Of a DNA stretch of 64,000 nt, positions 45,145-56,221 are shown one piece after another. The position numbers and the translations under genes were made by a program. Positions within the stretch are counted from its first letter, which is position 1, and each line of letters begins with the position of its first letter. This DNA is from Brachyhypopomus gauderio (lineage: Eukaryota; Chordata; Actinopteri; Gymnotiformes; Hypopomidae): assembly GCF_052324685.1 (NCBI RefSeq), contig NC_135228.1, positions 16,467,611 through 16,531,610 of the forward strand. The letters run 5' to 3'. The notes under the pieces are model-generated. The model was not told the DNA's origin. It ran no database searches and was given only the letters and a program-made list of their open reading frames with translations.

Positions 45145-45441
45145 TGTCACGTTGTGGGGGGGCCCCCTGCCGGTCACCCCCGTTTACAGCGGCAGATGTC
45201 CTGTTTTTGGTCACGTGATGTTCGTCCCTCAGGTGGGCGGGACCCGTGATCCGTCTCACCTGAGGGTTGTTTGTTCGTCTATATATGTCTTGTCTTTGTA
45301 CCAGTTGACTGCTGGTTATTATTTCCTTCATTTGGAACAATGCACGGGTTTTTGGTTTGCACACTTTCTATTAAACCATCCTCTTTCCCTGAGACTTGGC
45401 GTGATCGCTTCCTTTTTAGTTGCTCACACCTGCCCGTCACA
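45145..45441 (+). repeat. Right LTR of the family B element
   Basis: 297 bp with TG...CA ends. Homologous to the LTRs at 29006-29305 and 32061-32356. Confidence 0.88.
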
Positions 45442-45615
45442 ACATCAAATTAGATTCATAATAATTACAGTAATCTTCATTACCATAAATATTTCATAAT
45501 AAAAGATAGCAAGTTTGAATGTTAGTCAAAATTTTCTTGATAGTAGCAAAAATTGTATGTTAACCGAAAAGGTCTTCTGAAATAGCTTTACTGAACAACA
45601 AACTGCAGTAGTAAT

Positions 45616-46584
45616 TCAGGGTACGTTGATTTTTGGTTTGAATTTTCTAGCACCATAGCAGAAGTAGTACATGAACAAGTGCCGTACAGCATCATCTCTC
45701 AGCCCGTAGATCAGTGGGCTGAGGAAACGAGGCAGAACCAGCATGAACAGGAAGTTCAGATAGCGCAGGTGTGTATAGAGAAAAACATCACTTACAGTCA
45801 TTACATAAAGAGCTCGCTCGATGGCTCCATGCAAAAAAGAGGTTAGACACAGGCCCAACTGAATGAAATGCAGCAACACAGTCCTGTGAGATTTCTTAGC
45901 AGAGTCTTTGTTGGAAGAAACAGACCTGGCTGTGATCAAAATGCTGATGTAAGTAAACATGATGATCACTGTGACTGAAACAAAATAACACACACTGAAT
46001 CCGTTGAATACATCAAGTTGCCATGGCTGCATGAATATTTGCTCTCGAATGCAATTTATCTGTATAGTGAAAAAGTCAGGGTCCATCACTGCTGCAAAGA
46101 GGACATCAACCAAAATGTTTATGCTGCCAAGGCACCAGATCAAACCAATGGCAAGGTAAGTCCTTTTCTGAGTGGCTATTTCAATGTGTCTCAGAGGGAA
46201 GCAAATAGCTACGTACCGCTCCAGTGACATCAAAGCCAGGTTTAACGGTGCATTATGAAATGTTGTAATGGTTAGAAAGATAATGAAGCAACAAGCAGCC
46301 TTTGCCAGTTTAAGGAGGGTCTGGGCCATGAGAAACAACAAACTGGTGAGCAGTAGGTGGACAGAGTCATTTAAAAGCATGTGGGCAAAGAGAATATAGC
46401 GTGGAGTCTCCTTAAAAATACATTTACACATCACAGCATAGAACATGATGCAGTTTACATATGTACAAAACATGATCAGTAATGTTGCAACGATAGATTT
46501 AGACACACCTGCCTCATTTGAATTCAATTTGGCCATTTGATCATATATCAAATCATTCACAGTGCTTTTGTTAGTACCTGCCAT
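45616..46584 (-). CDS. Odorant receptor 131-2-like, intact (copy 2, 322 aa)
   Basis: Same architecture as copy 1: N-terminal NKST, MSLERYVAICFPLRH after TM3, SSNKDSAKKSHRTVLLH in loop 3, and SPLIYGLRDDAVRH in TM7. The open frame extends five codons upstream (MLLQS). Copies 1 and 3 carry a TAA at that position, so the conserved ATG at 46584 is the better start. Copy-specific residues include YDQMAKLNSNEAG at the N-terminus and FLHGAIERA in TM6. It lies immediately beside the family B LTR, which may influence its expression (inference). Confidence 0.93.
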   Translation of the reverse strand: MAGTNKSTVNDLIYDQMAKLNSNEAGVSKSIVATLLIMFCTYVNCIMFYAVMCKCIFKETPRYILFAHMLLNDSVHLLLTSLLFLMAQTLLKLAKAACCFIIFLTITTFHNAPLNLALMSLERYVAICFPLRHIEIATQKRTYLAIGLIWCLGSINILVDVLFAAVMDPDFFTIQINCIREQIFMQPWQLDVFNGFSVCYFVSVTVIIMFTYISILITARSVSSNKDSAKKSHRTVLLHFIQLGLCLTSFLHGAIERALYVMTVSDVFLYTHLRYLNFLFMLVLPRFLSPLIYGLRDDAVRHLFMYYFCYGARKFKPKINVP

Positions 46585-46854
46585 TGATTGCAGCAACAAA
46601 ACAACATTTTCTACAGGAATCTGGTGAAGTCAAACTGCAAGCAGAATCAAGGTAATCAACAGAAATGTACTAAACACATGCAGAAATTTGCCCCCTCAAA
46701 TTTGTCCCCTTAAGAGTGTAAAAATACTCTTAAAAAGCAAATATTATTATTTTTTGTATATTGAAGAGAATGCAGTCCTGTGTTGCTTTGTCCATTATGA
46801 GTTACAGAAGGTAAAGGTACTGGAGTTGTGAACATTTCAGGTCTGTGTCCAACA

Positions 46855-46861
46855 TTTTATA
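46855..46861 (-). promoter_or_regulatory. TATA-like box upstream of receptor copy 2
   Basis: TATAAAA on the minus strand in the upstream block conserved among the three copies, about 270 bp before the ATG. Confidence 0.42.
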
Positions 46862-46985
46862 TTAGGCAGTGACATCACTGTCTCACTTCCTCCTTTGTAA
46901 AAAAAAATCCAAAAGTATTTTCAGGTGATTACATTGTACAGAAACAGTTTAATTGATTGATATTGTATTCTAATAACTATTTTAT

Positions 46986-47399
46986 AACTATTCTAATACA
47001 TTTGAACACATTTTGGGGGGTGGCGAGCGCACCTTCTGTCTGTCTGTCTGTTTGCTGGGTGCAGTTTGAGTCAGCAGAACACAGAGACGCTATTGGTATG
47101 TATTTTACCTCCTTCCTCACCTTGTGTTTGTATAAAAATGAGTTTATATTATTTATTATACTGATACTAGTTCATTTAACTTATAAAAATTAATCTTAGA
47201 CAGAAAATCAATATGATTGCATGTGCATGGGTACACAAATGTATGATTCTTTGTCTTCCCTTTGAGGTTATCAACCTGCTTTGGTTTCAACGAGAGAATC
47301 AAATAAATGAGATGAAGTTGAGCTGAGTTGTTTCCTGCGTCCCCTGTGCCGAGCTTGTTAGAGTTCAGGCAGTCAAACCCCTTGATAACTCGACAGTTG
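46986..47399. other. No gene seen
   Basis: Contains a (TCTG)n run at about 47034-47052 and a possible polyadenylation motif near 47300. Nothing else recognised. Confidence 0.35.
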
Positions 47400-47851
47400 A
47401 TAGTTGATAGTTAATGAAGTTCTAACGATTGTTAATCAGTCTCTGCAACTGGGAGAATTCCCCAATTTTTTTTAAAACTGCAATGGTTAAACCACTATTA
47501 AAGATCTGAAATCTTGATTCCACAATTCTCAATAATTATCAACCTATATTTAACCTTTCTTTTCTTAGCAAAATCATTGAAAAAGTTGTGTCAATACAGT
47601 TGAATGATTATGTCAAAATAAATCAAATAAATGACACTTTTCAGTCTTATTTTAGAGCTCTCCACAGCACTGAAACAGCACTAGTTAAGGTCGTAAATTA
47701 CTTCAAATTGAATAAGGATTCAGGCAAACTCTCTTTCTGCTAGATTTAAGCGCCGCTTTTGACACCGTTGATCATGAAATACTTCTTGATCGACTACAGA
47801 GCTGGGTAGGCCTTAGGGGCCTAGTCTTAGACTGGTTTAGATTGTATCTAA

Positions 47852-49374
47852 TGGCGCATTTCCACTAGGGCCTGCTTGGCGCGGTACGGTTCGATACGGG
47901 TCGATTCGCAACGGAACGGTACGGTCGCGTTGTGTTTCCATTACAATGGGGAACCACCCCAATGTGGGTGGAGTCGCTGTTGGCGCGCGGGTTGTAGTGT
48001 CGTGACATCATTTGTATGCGACCACAACACCGGTCGATGCCCCTTAACACATAGCATTATTGTATCTTATTTATCTTTATCTTCATTATTGTATGTGGTT
48101 GCTCTAATTATTGATAATAATTTGGTATTACTCAAACAGGCTGAACACACCCTGCATAAAAAGCATCAGTCATACAATCAAATGAAATCAAACTTTATTA
48201 TGAAATATAGATATTTAAAGTACAACATATGTAAATAATATAGTTATAGTATAAAAAAGTGCAAAAAGCAAATATATACGTATAGCTTTATATGAAATAA
48301 ATATTTATAGTACTACAAGCAACATTTGTGTGCTTTTACTGGCGTCTGTCTCGCATGGTGTTCACAAGTTCGCCAAGCACCCAGAGGAAAGCCCGGTTGA
48401 AGGAAACATTTTCCGCCAACTCCGCTCGCCTCGTCAGTGGAAGGGGAATCTTGAACGTAAAAAATAACAAATATTAAACACAAGCATTCCCGTGAAAGCA
48501 ACAACAATATAGCGTAACTGCACAAAATGTGTAGCACGTCATCGCTGCTCATGCTGTGTTTATGGCTACTAGCAACTAGCAAGGCTAAGAGCTAGCTATT
48601 GTACAGTAGTGACTGCGGTGGTAACATTAACTACAAACACAGCTCTAAATTCCTGCGTTTACAATAGATGCGTTCATATTACGTTCATATTACATCTTTT
48701 ACGAGCCTAGTAGTAAAACTGAAATCACAATACACTCACCATTCTCCGTGGCCTCCAGCACTGACATTGTCCAGCACGTTTTCTCTTCCGTTACTGGCTG
48801 GCCGGTGATCGTATATGACATCCATTTGCTGGAACCATTTCCAGTCTTTGCGGTTTGCTCCGCTGCGTCCGTTATGGTCCTTCACCGCCCGGTAATCGCT
48901 TTTAAGCTTTTTTAGCTTGGACTGACCGGCACTGCTGAACGGACCGCTGGTAGCCATGAGTGGCCATTAGCGCGGAAACCTCGCTAAAAACCTTTACATT
49001 TCTAGTGGCCCCGTCCAGTTCGCCCTGGATTTTTTGATCGCTGATTATTAACAGAAAGGTTTGTACCTCGGCGTTTGACCAGGGAACAGACTTCGCTCCT
49101 TGGGTTTTAAAAATGGCTGAGGAGTCCATAGCATAGCGGAGGAGTCGCTCTCCTGACGCAACCTGTGACGACACTCCCTGGCCAATCAGTGTCATGCTGT
49201 TCCTCCACGTCACAGAATTGTACCGCTTCGGAACGGTTAGAACCTCGAGCGAGTCGGTACAAAAATAGTACCCGAAGGAGCCGGCTCACAGGGAACTGGT
49301 ACTAATGGAAACACTCACAAGCCGTCGCGAATCGAACCGTACCGCGCCAAGTAGGCCCTAGTGGAAATGCGCCA
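47852..49374. mobile_element. PIF/Harbinger-type element, 1523 bp, without transposase
   Basis: Terminal inverted repeats of about 45 bp start TGGCGCATTTCCACTAGGGC at both ends. A 3-bp duplication TAA flanks them (47849-47851, 49375-49377), matching the TWA preference of PIF/Harbinger. Sub-terminal repeats such as GGTACGGTTCGAT are also inverted. The only coding region is a Myb/SANT-like gene on the minus strand. No DDE transposase is seen. Confidence 0.85.
48190..49129 (-). pseudogene. Myb/SANT-like DNA-binding protein of the Harbinger element, frameshifted
   Basis: The ATG at 49129 opens MDSSAIFKTQGAKSVPWSNAEVQTFL and reaches SVQQCR. After a frame change the homology goes on as SKLKKLKSDYRAVKDHNG, KDWKWFQQMDVIYDHRP. 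A donor (AATG|GTGAGT near 48736) and an acceptor near 48450 lead to an exon reading DSPSTDEASGVGG. The tryptophan-spaced three-helix pattern is the Myb/SANT-like domain that Harbinger elements encode beside their transposase to bind the element ends. About two frameshifts are present. A polyadenylation signal on the minus strand lies near 48195. Confidence 0.75.
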
Positions 49375-49825
49375 TAACTGGGCGTGATTACTATGTTGCA
49401 TTAGGTACCTCTTCCTCCACACGTCAAAAAATGTGGCATCCCTCAAGGATCAATTATTGGGCCATTACTGTTCAACCTATATATGCTTTCGTTACCACAT
49501 ATCATTAACAAACATGGTATTAGTTACCATCAATATGCAGATGACACTCAACTTTACATTTCTCTAGAACCTAAAGCCCTAAAATCAATTTGCTCACTGT
49601 TTGACTGCATATACGATATACAGACATGGATGTCTGACAATTTTCTGCAATTAAATGAAGAGAAGACAGAGGTTCTTGTTCTTGGCAGTGATTCACAAAG
49701 GAATGATATCCAGACTTATTTAAATCAAATGAATCTGAATGCAAAACAATGTAGAACCTGGGCGTCACCTTTGATAATGAGCTCAGCTTCAAATCACACA
49801 TCATGACTACATGCAAGACAGCTTA

Positions 49826-50110
49826 TTTTCAATACTGTTGAACTCTTGTCTACTGCATGGCTTCTGGCATGGACACACTCCATCACGACATGTTCTTAAA
49901 TTAAATAATTTCAGTAGTCCAGTATTCCTACTGTCTAAAAGGTTGGTCTTCAGTATTATGTTATGACAGTATTTACAGGAAACAACTAAGTTGCTACACT
50001 GCAGCTTTTAATATAAAATTTACAGATCCTTTAAATATTTATTGTGTCCCAGGTTGCTTCACAAACAACACAGATGATATTGTGTGAAATTAGTTGATAG
50101 AAAGGGTAAA
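49826..50110. repeat. Dispersed repeat, copy 2 (partner at 14690-14970)
   Basis: Homologous to 14690-14970 along its length. Here it follows the L2 LINE fragment directly. Confidence 0.6.
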
Positions 50111-50112
50111 TC

Positions 50113-50330
50113 TTAGAGCCTCCTGCTAGAATGACTAGTTCAATATGGCGAAGACCTCTTTGAACGTCAATATCAAACACTGACCAAATGCATTGACCAG
50201 TATTCAGATATCACCATGATATTAGGTCCTCTGTATGGGGTAATCATTTGGCAGGGTTGTGTTGATGAGAAGGAAGTGGGAAAACATTCTCAGGTTGAGC
50301 ATTATTGATTTGTCAAGCATCCCATGGTTC
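50113..50330. repeat. Dispersed repeat, copy 2 (partner at 30096-30310)
   Basis: Nearly identical to 30096-30310. The two repeats at 49826 and 50113 are adjacent here but far apart in the left half of the window. Confidence 0.65.
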
Positions 50331-51214
50331 AGCCCAATTGTCTTATTACCTAAGCCAGATGGCTCATGAGGATTCTGTAATGACTTTTGTAAATCTGACT
50401 GGTACCTCTTGGCCTGAGTAGACAAGCTAATCAGTTTGCAGGGAGAAGCATGATTGCTTTAAACTCTGGACCTCACTATAGGTTACTGGCAGTTGACGGC
50501 ATTCTTTTATCCCCTGGCATCATTGCCCATCACCTGGTGTCACAGTTCCAACAGTGACACTTAGACACGTGTTCGTTGTTTTGTTTTTGTTTTTGTTCTG
50601 CCCCTTGTTTCAGTTTTCCTCACCTTAATTGTCCCTTCATTATAAAAAAGAACAGCATCAAATCAAGCACCTAGGTCTTGCTTGAGAGAGGTCTCAGGCC
50701 AATTGTGAATCTCCTCTCTCGAACACTGCAAGTCTACTCATATTTATATGCGAGTTAAACAAAGAAGTTGTAGGGTGCCTCACATCTGTAAACCATCATA
50801 CATATTGATAAGGTAAGACGAGTAGGGTAAGAAGGGTCTTAATACTTAGTATAAACAGAGACAGGGTAAGGGCCCACCAGACCTTTGACCCTTGGACTAG
50901 GGTCCTTTTCACCTAAGCCAAACCATATGTAAACCACATTCTTCAACCTCTTGTCCAGCTCAATTCACCATAAGCAAGAAGAGAAATGAATTTTAGACCA
51001 GTTAAAACACTACATAATGTATTACATAGGCACAGACACTACAGCACACACAAGGAATTTGGTTGCGGTTGATGGTGTCTCTCTAGTATTATCCAATGAG
51101 CTATGGTTTAGCTTAATGTTGTACAATAAACACCCGAAATACACAATATACAATACACAATATACAAATATACAAAATACTGTCAGTGCTGATTTGCTCC
51201 CGAGTCAGAACTAG
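50331..51214. other. No gene seen
   Basis: No supported ORF. Contains a CAATATACAAT-rich microsatellite at about 51139-51178. Confidence 0.35.
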
Positions 51215-51540
51215 GTGAAATGGTTATGCTGTTGCGCTTTCAGCCCTTCTCTACTCTTTCTCTGATCATGTGCCCGTTACAAGGTGTTTTGCCACCTTCC
51301 TCTCTCTTGCTCTTTCTCTTTTTCTCCTTTGCTTATTCGAGTTTCTATCTCCTGCGGCGCTTCCTGTCCCACCTCAAGTTTTTCCCCAACTATAATCATT
51401 CCTATCAGTTATACTTTTACTTTGGGAAGAGTTTTTTGTTTGTTGTGGCATTAGCCTGATACTTCCCCTGGCATCCTTAGTTCTATTTTGTTTTATGCGT
51501 TGAGTTTTCTGCATCTGTTGCACTTTTAAGTAGAAGAAGA
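51215..51540. repeat. Dispersed repeat, second block, copy 2 (partner at 30345-30810)
   Basis: Pyrimidine-rich block homologous to 30345-30810, in the same order relative to the 50113 block as on the left. The two loci therefore share one larger repeat. Confidence 0.5.
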
Positions 51541-51599
51541 AAGTTCTGTCATTTTCAGGTGATTTTATTGCCTCTCCACCGATCAAACCGGCTTCACGC

Positions 51600-52165
51600 C
51601 GCAGATCTTTTTTACTTTTTTTCCTTTCTCTCGGTGTGCACCCTCGTACTTTCACGGCACCTGTACAAAAGTGCCACTTGTTACGACCCGGCCTAGGCTA
51701 CCAGATCCTAACAGGAAAAAGACGCAGAAATAATTATAAATAAAGAAAAATGTTTATTCGTAGCGGGACAATACAGACTTCAGGAGTTGATATGACCAAA
51801 GAAAAATAACAACTTCGAAACACAAACAGAATGGCTAACTTCCTATTTATCAGAAAAAAGAAAGAAAATATACAAAAACTTACCTTAACTCCCTAGCTGT
51901 AAACAGAGGACAAAATAGAACAAAAATAGCCTCAACTCCCTACGTCCCAACACGATCGTCAGAAGGAAGTGGTGTGACGACAGACAGCCAACGGGACGTC
52001 GACATCGTCGTTCCGGAGTGCGATTGGACGCGTTGCCTGGTGAAACACAACTACACAAGCACAGCGTGCGGCGCTCGCACATAGTGTGCCTTATGACAAC
52101 CCTAGTGAATGATGGCATTTCTAGCCGTTTATCAAACACACAAGATTAACATAGTTGGGGGAGGT
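51600..52165 (-). mobile_element. Remnant of a second copy of the old Gypsy element, with a possible solo LTR inside
   Basis: 51630-51677 (CACCCTCGTACTTTC...AAAAGTGCCAC) matches 60850-60912. 52112-52165 (TTTCTAGCCGTTTATC onward) matches 60958-61013. Between them lies a 420-bp insert, 51679-52098, with TG...CA ends (TGTTACGACCCGG to TTATGACA) that looks like a solo LTR of another family. No target duplication was found for it. Confidence 0.4.
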
Positions 52166-53600
52166 CCTGACTCCTCAAAAATGTAATGTCGACTCGACAT
52201 TTGAAAACTGAAAACATTCTCTTTATTGGCATACATATACATACATTTGGTACCTATGCAAAACATTAAAGTAAGCCATGTCTGAGGAGGAATCACAAGT
52301 CCATTAAGATGGCAATTGGCAATAATCCACAATACAGCATGTATCTCCTCCTTCCCTGCTATATGTCTGCAGAAGATGTCTTTGGGCACGATAACAATCA
52401 TCTGCTCCATCCACATTGTGGGGATCTGCATCTTTTGTGAGAGTAAGGTACTCCGAAAAGCCATAACTTACTATGTACACCAATATGCAATAAACAGGCC
52501 TGATTCACCCACTGAATTTTTTTTTTATAGAAACTCATTTCACAAGAACTAACCTCATGAGTATAATAAGCTGAACCACTAATTTTCCTATAGTATAACA
52601 CTATTAAAAACTTACAATTTGGCTTAAACATATGATGTAGTAGGCTGACCTAACTGATGTGTAAAGACCCTCTCTGTCATCTCGTTCTGAAAGCATACTT
52701 TTTAGTTGGGGTCCGAACCACACCCTCCTTGTCACTGGACGCCGACTCGGAAGACTCTTCCTCCACCAGAGCTTGGTCCCCCTCGATGTTGCCATCCGTT
52801 GCCCTGACGTCCTCTGCTTCTGGTGTCAGGTGTAGGCTTGTGTCAACTTCTGTGTCCTGATCCTCATCTTCCTGTGTTTGATCCATGTTTGGATAAAACT
52901 CAGGTGCATCGGCCCTCAGTTGAATGTCCCTTGGAAGATTTGTCCCAGCTTGCAGTCCAGTGATAGATCTCCAATCTTTTTCATCTTCATCAGCTGTGCT
53001 GTTTTGCGCATCCACAAACTTTTGTTTTTTTGTATTCCATTTCTGTTTGGGCTCTCTTGGAGAATGCTCGACTGGAAGAAAATCACATGGTAACAGCAGG
53101 TTTCTGTGCAGGACTCGAAAACAGCCTTTTCCAGTTTCCGGTTTAACCTCATAAACTGGAATGTGTTTTCTCTGAACCACGCCATAGACTCGATCCTCCC
53201 AGAATGATTTCAGCCTCCCAGGTCCCTTTCCCTTTTCAGTTAAATTTCTGACTAGAACTCTTGATCCAGGCAGCAGCCTCTGTCATGTTTGCTCTCCACC
53301 TTTTGGCATAGTCTTTGTGGGATGAACTCTGCTCTCTTGTTTTGATGCCAAACATGAGATCAATGGGGAGTTTTGGACTATGGCCAAATAGCAGAAAATA
53401 TGGTGCGAACCCTGTTGCTTCACTGCGTGTGCAGTTGTAGGAATGAACCACCTTTGACTTCCAATCTGCCTTTGCAGCTTCTGGTAAGTTTCTAAGCATG
53501 GACAGTAGGGTACGATTAAATCGTTCCACTTGACCATTCCCTTGTGGGTGGTATGGTGTTGTGTGGGACCCTTTAACGCTGCTGTACTCCTGAAGTACAG

Positions 53601-53708
53601 GGGTGAGTTTCCCGAAACGTTCGTAGCGCTAAGTACTTCTTAACCTCATACGTTTCATACGAGGTTACGAAGTACTTAGCGCTAAGAACGTTTTGGGAAA
53701 CCCACCCC
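53601..53708. mobile_element. 108-bp foldback MITE
   Basis: The arms GGGTGAGTTTCCCGAAACGTTC...ACCTCATACG and the inverse pair over about 50 bp around a 6-base loop (TTTCAT). The ACGTTCGTAGCGCTAAGTACTT core is one I associate with abundant fish MITEs. It interrupts the integrase region of the old Gypsy. Confidence 0.85.
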
Positions 53709-55168
53709 AGATGTGTAGGGAATCCAAACATGAGGGCAAAGTCACCAAATACTTTCTGTGCCGCAGTATAGGCAGCCTTGTTGCGACAAGGGTAAGCCTG
53801 GGCGAAACATGTAAAATGGTCCATTACTACCAAGATATATTCATATCCACCTTTAAATTTTTTAAGTCGATGGACACTAATTCAAACAGGTAGGTCGTAA
53901 TGATCTTAGTGAGTGGTGCCCTGGTCTGCCTGTTAGGACATTTATTTTTCAACCAGCTACAAACCCGAGTGACATAGTGCTCCACGTCTCTCTGCATATG
54001 CAGCCAATAAAAATGTTTCCTGATGAGATGCATCACTCTCTCCACACTCAGGTGGCCCATCTCTTCATGCAGCTCCTTATAGACCAATTTGTGGAACTTT
54101 TTAGGCAAGAGTAGTTGTTCTCAGTTGGTTGTTTTTCTGAACAGCAGCCCATCAGCTCCCACATGCAACTTGTGTCTCTCCCTCACTACTGTAGTGCTAC
54201 AATTTTGCTGTTGAGCCCTTTTCCCCCTTTAGGCCATCGTTTTGACCTCACATAATGGAGCACTGCTCCTATTACTGCATCCTCTTCTTGGGTCTCCTTC
54301 AGGACAGTGTTTGGTATATCTGCCACTTAACTGACTTCCTGCCTCCTTAATGAGAGTATTAATGATCACTGGGTAAAGCCATGACTCATCCTTTTGAGAT
54401 TTTACAGAGGCTGACTGGGATACACTGTGCACCACTTCTGGAAGTACATCCTGTGTACAGTTGGTCACATATAGGCATACGCGAGAGGCCATCAGCATCC
54501 CTATTAGCTTTCCCAGGGCGGTACTTGATCACAAACTGGAAGTCAGCCAGTTCAGCCACCCACCTTTGCATTGTTGGATTCAACTTTGCTGTAGTAAGCA
54601 CATACGTGAGAGGATTATTATCGGTATAGACAGTGAATGTCAGTGTGTAGTATAAATAGTCCCATTAATAGTCCCATTGCCCATTTCAGGGCAAGAAACT
54701 CCAACTTGCCTGAATGGAGGTGGTAATTCTTCTCAGGATGGGAAAGTGTTCTTGAGCCGTATGCAATAACTACTAGATTTCTCTGTTGCCACTGGTATAG
54801 CACAGCCCCAAGCCCCTTCTGTGAAGCATCACAGTACAATGAAAGGCTCTTCAAAGTCTGGATAACTTAATACTGGGGGCTGTGAGAGAAAGTTAATGAG
54901 CTGAATAAGGACAAGTTGATGCTCTGCAGACCAAATGATTACATGGGATGAGGGGAGTTGGGCTCCTCCACTTGGCTTTTTTTTCGCCCGTGGTGTTTGT
55001 TTTTGTTTTTCTTTCGCTTTGTTGTCATTGGCCAGAAGGTCATAGAGAGGTTTGCTATCCATGCCTGCACTGGGGCAATGTCAGTGGGATCCATAGTATA
55101 ACCTTCTCGTGTGATAAATTTTCCCAGGAAACGCACCTGATTTTTTAATAACTTACATTTCCTGGGAG

Positions 55169-56145
55169 TAGGGCTGAACGATTAATTGCATTTGCGATAA
55201 TCTCGTGATATTTTAAAACGCGATTCTCTAATCGCACAGGCTGCGATTTAAACTGGTCACGTGACTTGGGAGCGAGCCGAGGACGAACGGAGCAAACCCG
55301 AGCAGGAGGCATGGAGGTGGAGAAGTGAAGTTAACACAGCGCACTTTAACTTGTTGCACAATGGCTTCAGGCTCGACAGAAGCCGACACAACAAAGTCTA
55401 ATACCAAAGAGGGGCTGCACATAAGTTGTGTGAAATTACTTTGGCTTTAAAAAAGATGCTGCTCAACGTCAGGTACTGTGCAAAACGTGGCTTGCTACTG
55501 TTGCTACGACGCGAGGTAACACTACAAACCTTCTTCAACATAAAAAAAAACATCACAAAGCCTTGATGTTTGATATTTGCAAGGCTAAAATGTCAACAAC
55601 CAGTGCTGCATCTTCAACTACGCCAAGTACCAGCCGACAGGGATCACTGACCGAACCGTTTGAAAGTGTAACTCCTTATGGATATAATTGGAAGTGGCAT
55701 GCTGAAATAACTCTGGCAGTAACGGAGTTCATAGCGAAAGACATGATGCCCATTAATATAGTGAACAAGCCCGGCTTCATGGCTTTGTTAAACACACTGG
55801 ATATGCGCTACCAAATGCCCTCACGCACATATTTTAGCCAAGTTGCTATACCTGCAGGGTTGCCAACTCACGCATTGAGCGTCATAGACTAAAAAGTTAC
55901 TAGTTTGCTCTGGCACCAACCACAGGCGATTGATTGCGATATAGTAATACTGAAATTTTGTCCATTTTACACCGCCCGATAATGTTCGCCACCCCCCCCC
56001 CCCCCCCCCCGTTAACAAACTACGTTATATGCTGCCCCCCCTCCTCCAAACAGAACAGTGGGGAAAAAATTGCATTTTAAATCGCAATCGCATTTTATTG
56101 ATAAAAAATTGAAATTAGATTATTTTCCAAAATCGTTCAGCCCTA
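55169..56145 (+). mobile_element. hAT element, 977 bp, internally deleted, BED-finger type
   Basis: The ends are TAGGGCTGAACGATT and its inverse AATCGTTCAGCCCTA. The flanking octamers are CCTGGGAG (55161-55168) and CATGGGAG (56146-56153), a hAT duplication with one change. Inside, a decayed zf-BED region at about 55420-55560 (YFGFKKDAAQ, NTTNLLQHH) leads to FIAKDMMPINIVNKPGF and LDMRYQMPSRTYFSQVA, the start of a ZBED-like transposase. The catalytic core and hATC are deleted. A run of about 19 C lies at 55992-56010. Confidence 0.88.
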
Positions 56146-56221
56146 CATGGGAGTCAACTTCACCCCATGGCTATGATCGCGGCGCAGCATCTCTCAGGTG
56201 TTGAAGGTGGTCCTCAAATGT

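Larger units (their letters stand above)
36318..45441 (+). mobile_element. LTR retroelement, family B, hosting a nested Gypsy element
   Basis: A partial left LTR (36318-36456) and a full right LTR (45145-45441, TGTCACGTTG... to ...CCCGTCACA) bound this element. The two LTRs are near identical where they overlap, so it is young. The interior is 36457-37772 plus 44595-45144, GC-rich and without recognisable gag or pol, so it looks non-autonomous. A polypurine-like TTTGGTGGGGGGG precedes the right LTR. Its right end abuts receptor unit 2. It is a fossil that looks incomplete at its left end. Confidence 0.78.
45442..46985 (-). repeat. Receptor duplication unit 2 (shortened)
   Basis: Begins ACATCAAATTAGATTCATAATA exactly at the family B LTR end and matches unit 1 from about 23655 onward. 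The 23095-23655 equivalent is missing on the left, so the LTR insertion or a linked event removed it. Confidence 0.82.
47400..49840 (+). mobile_element. L2-clade LINE fragment, split by a Harbinger insertion
   Basis: Left part (to 47848): [58 protein letters not shown]. Right part (from 49378): [72 protein letters not shown]. These are consecutive blocks of an L2 reverse transcriptase. Several frame changes are present and both the 5' end and the 3' tail are missing. Confidence 0.85.

Noticed and set aside
46585-46599. Upstream in-frame ATG of receptor copy 2 (327 aa)
   Set aside because: Copies 1 and 3 have a stop codon at the equivalent place; the shared downstream ATG is better supported.
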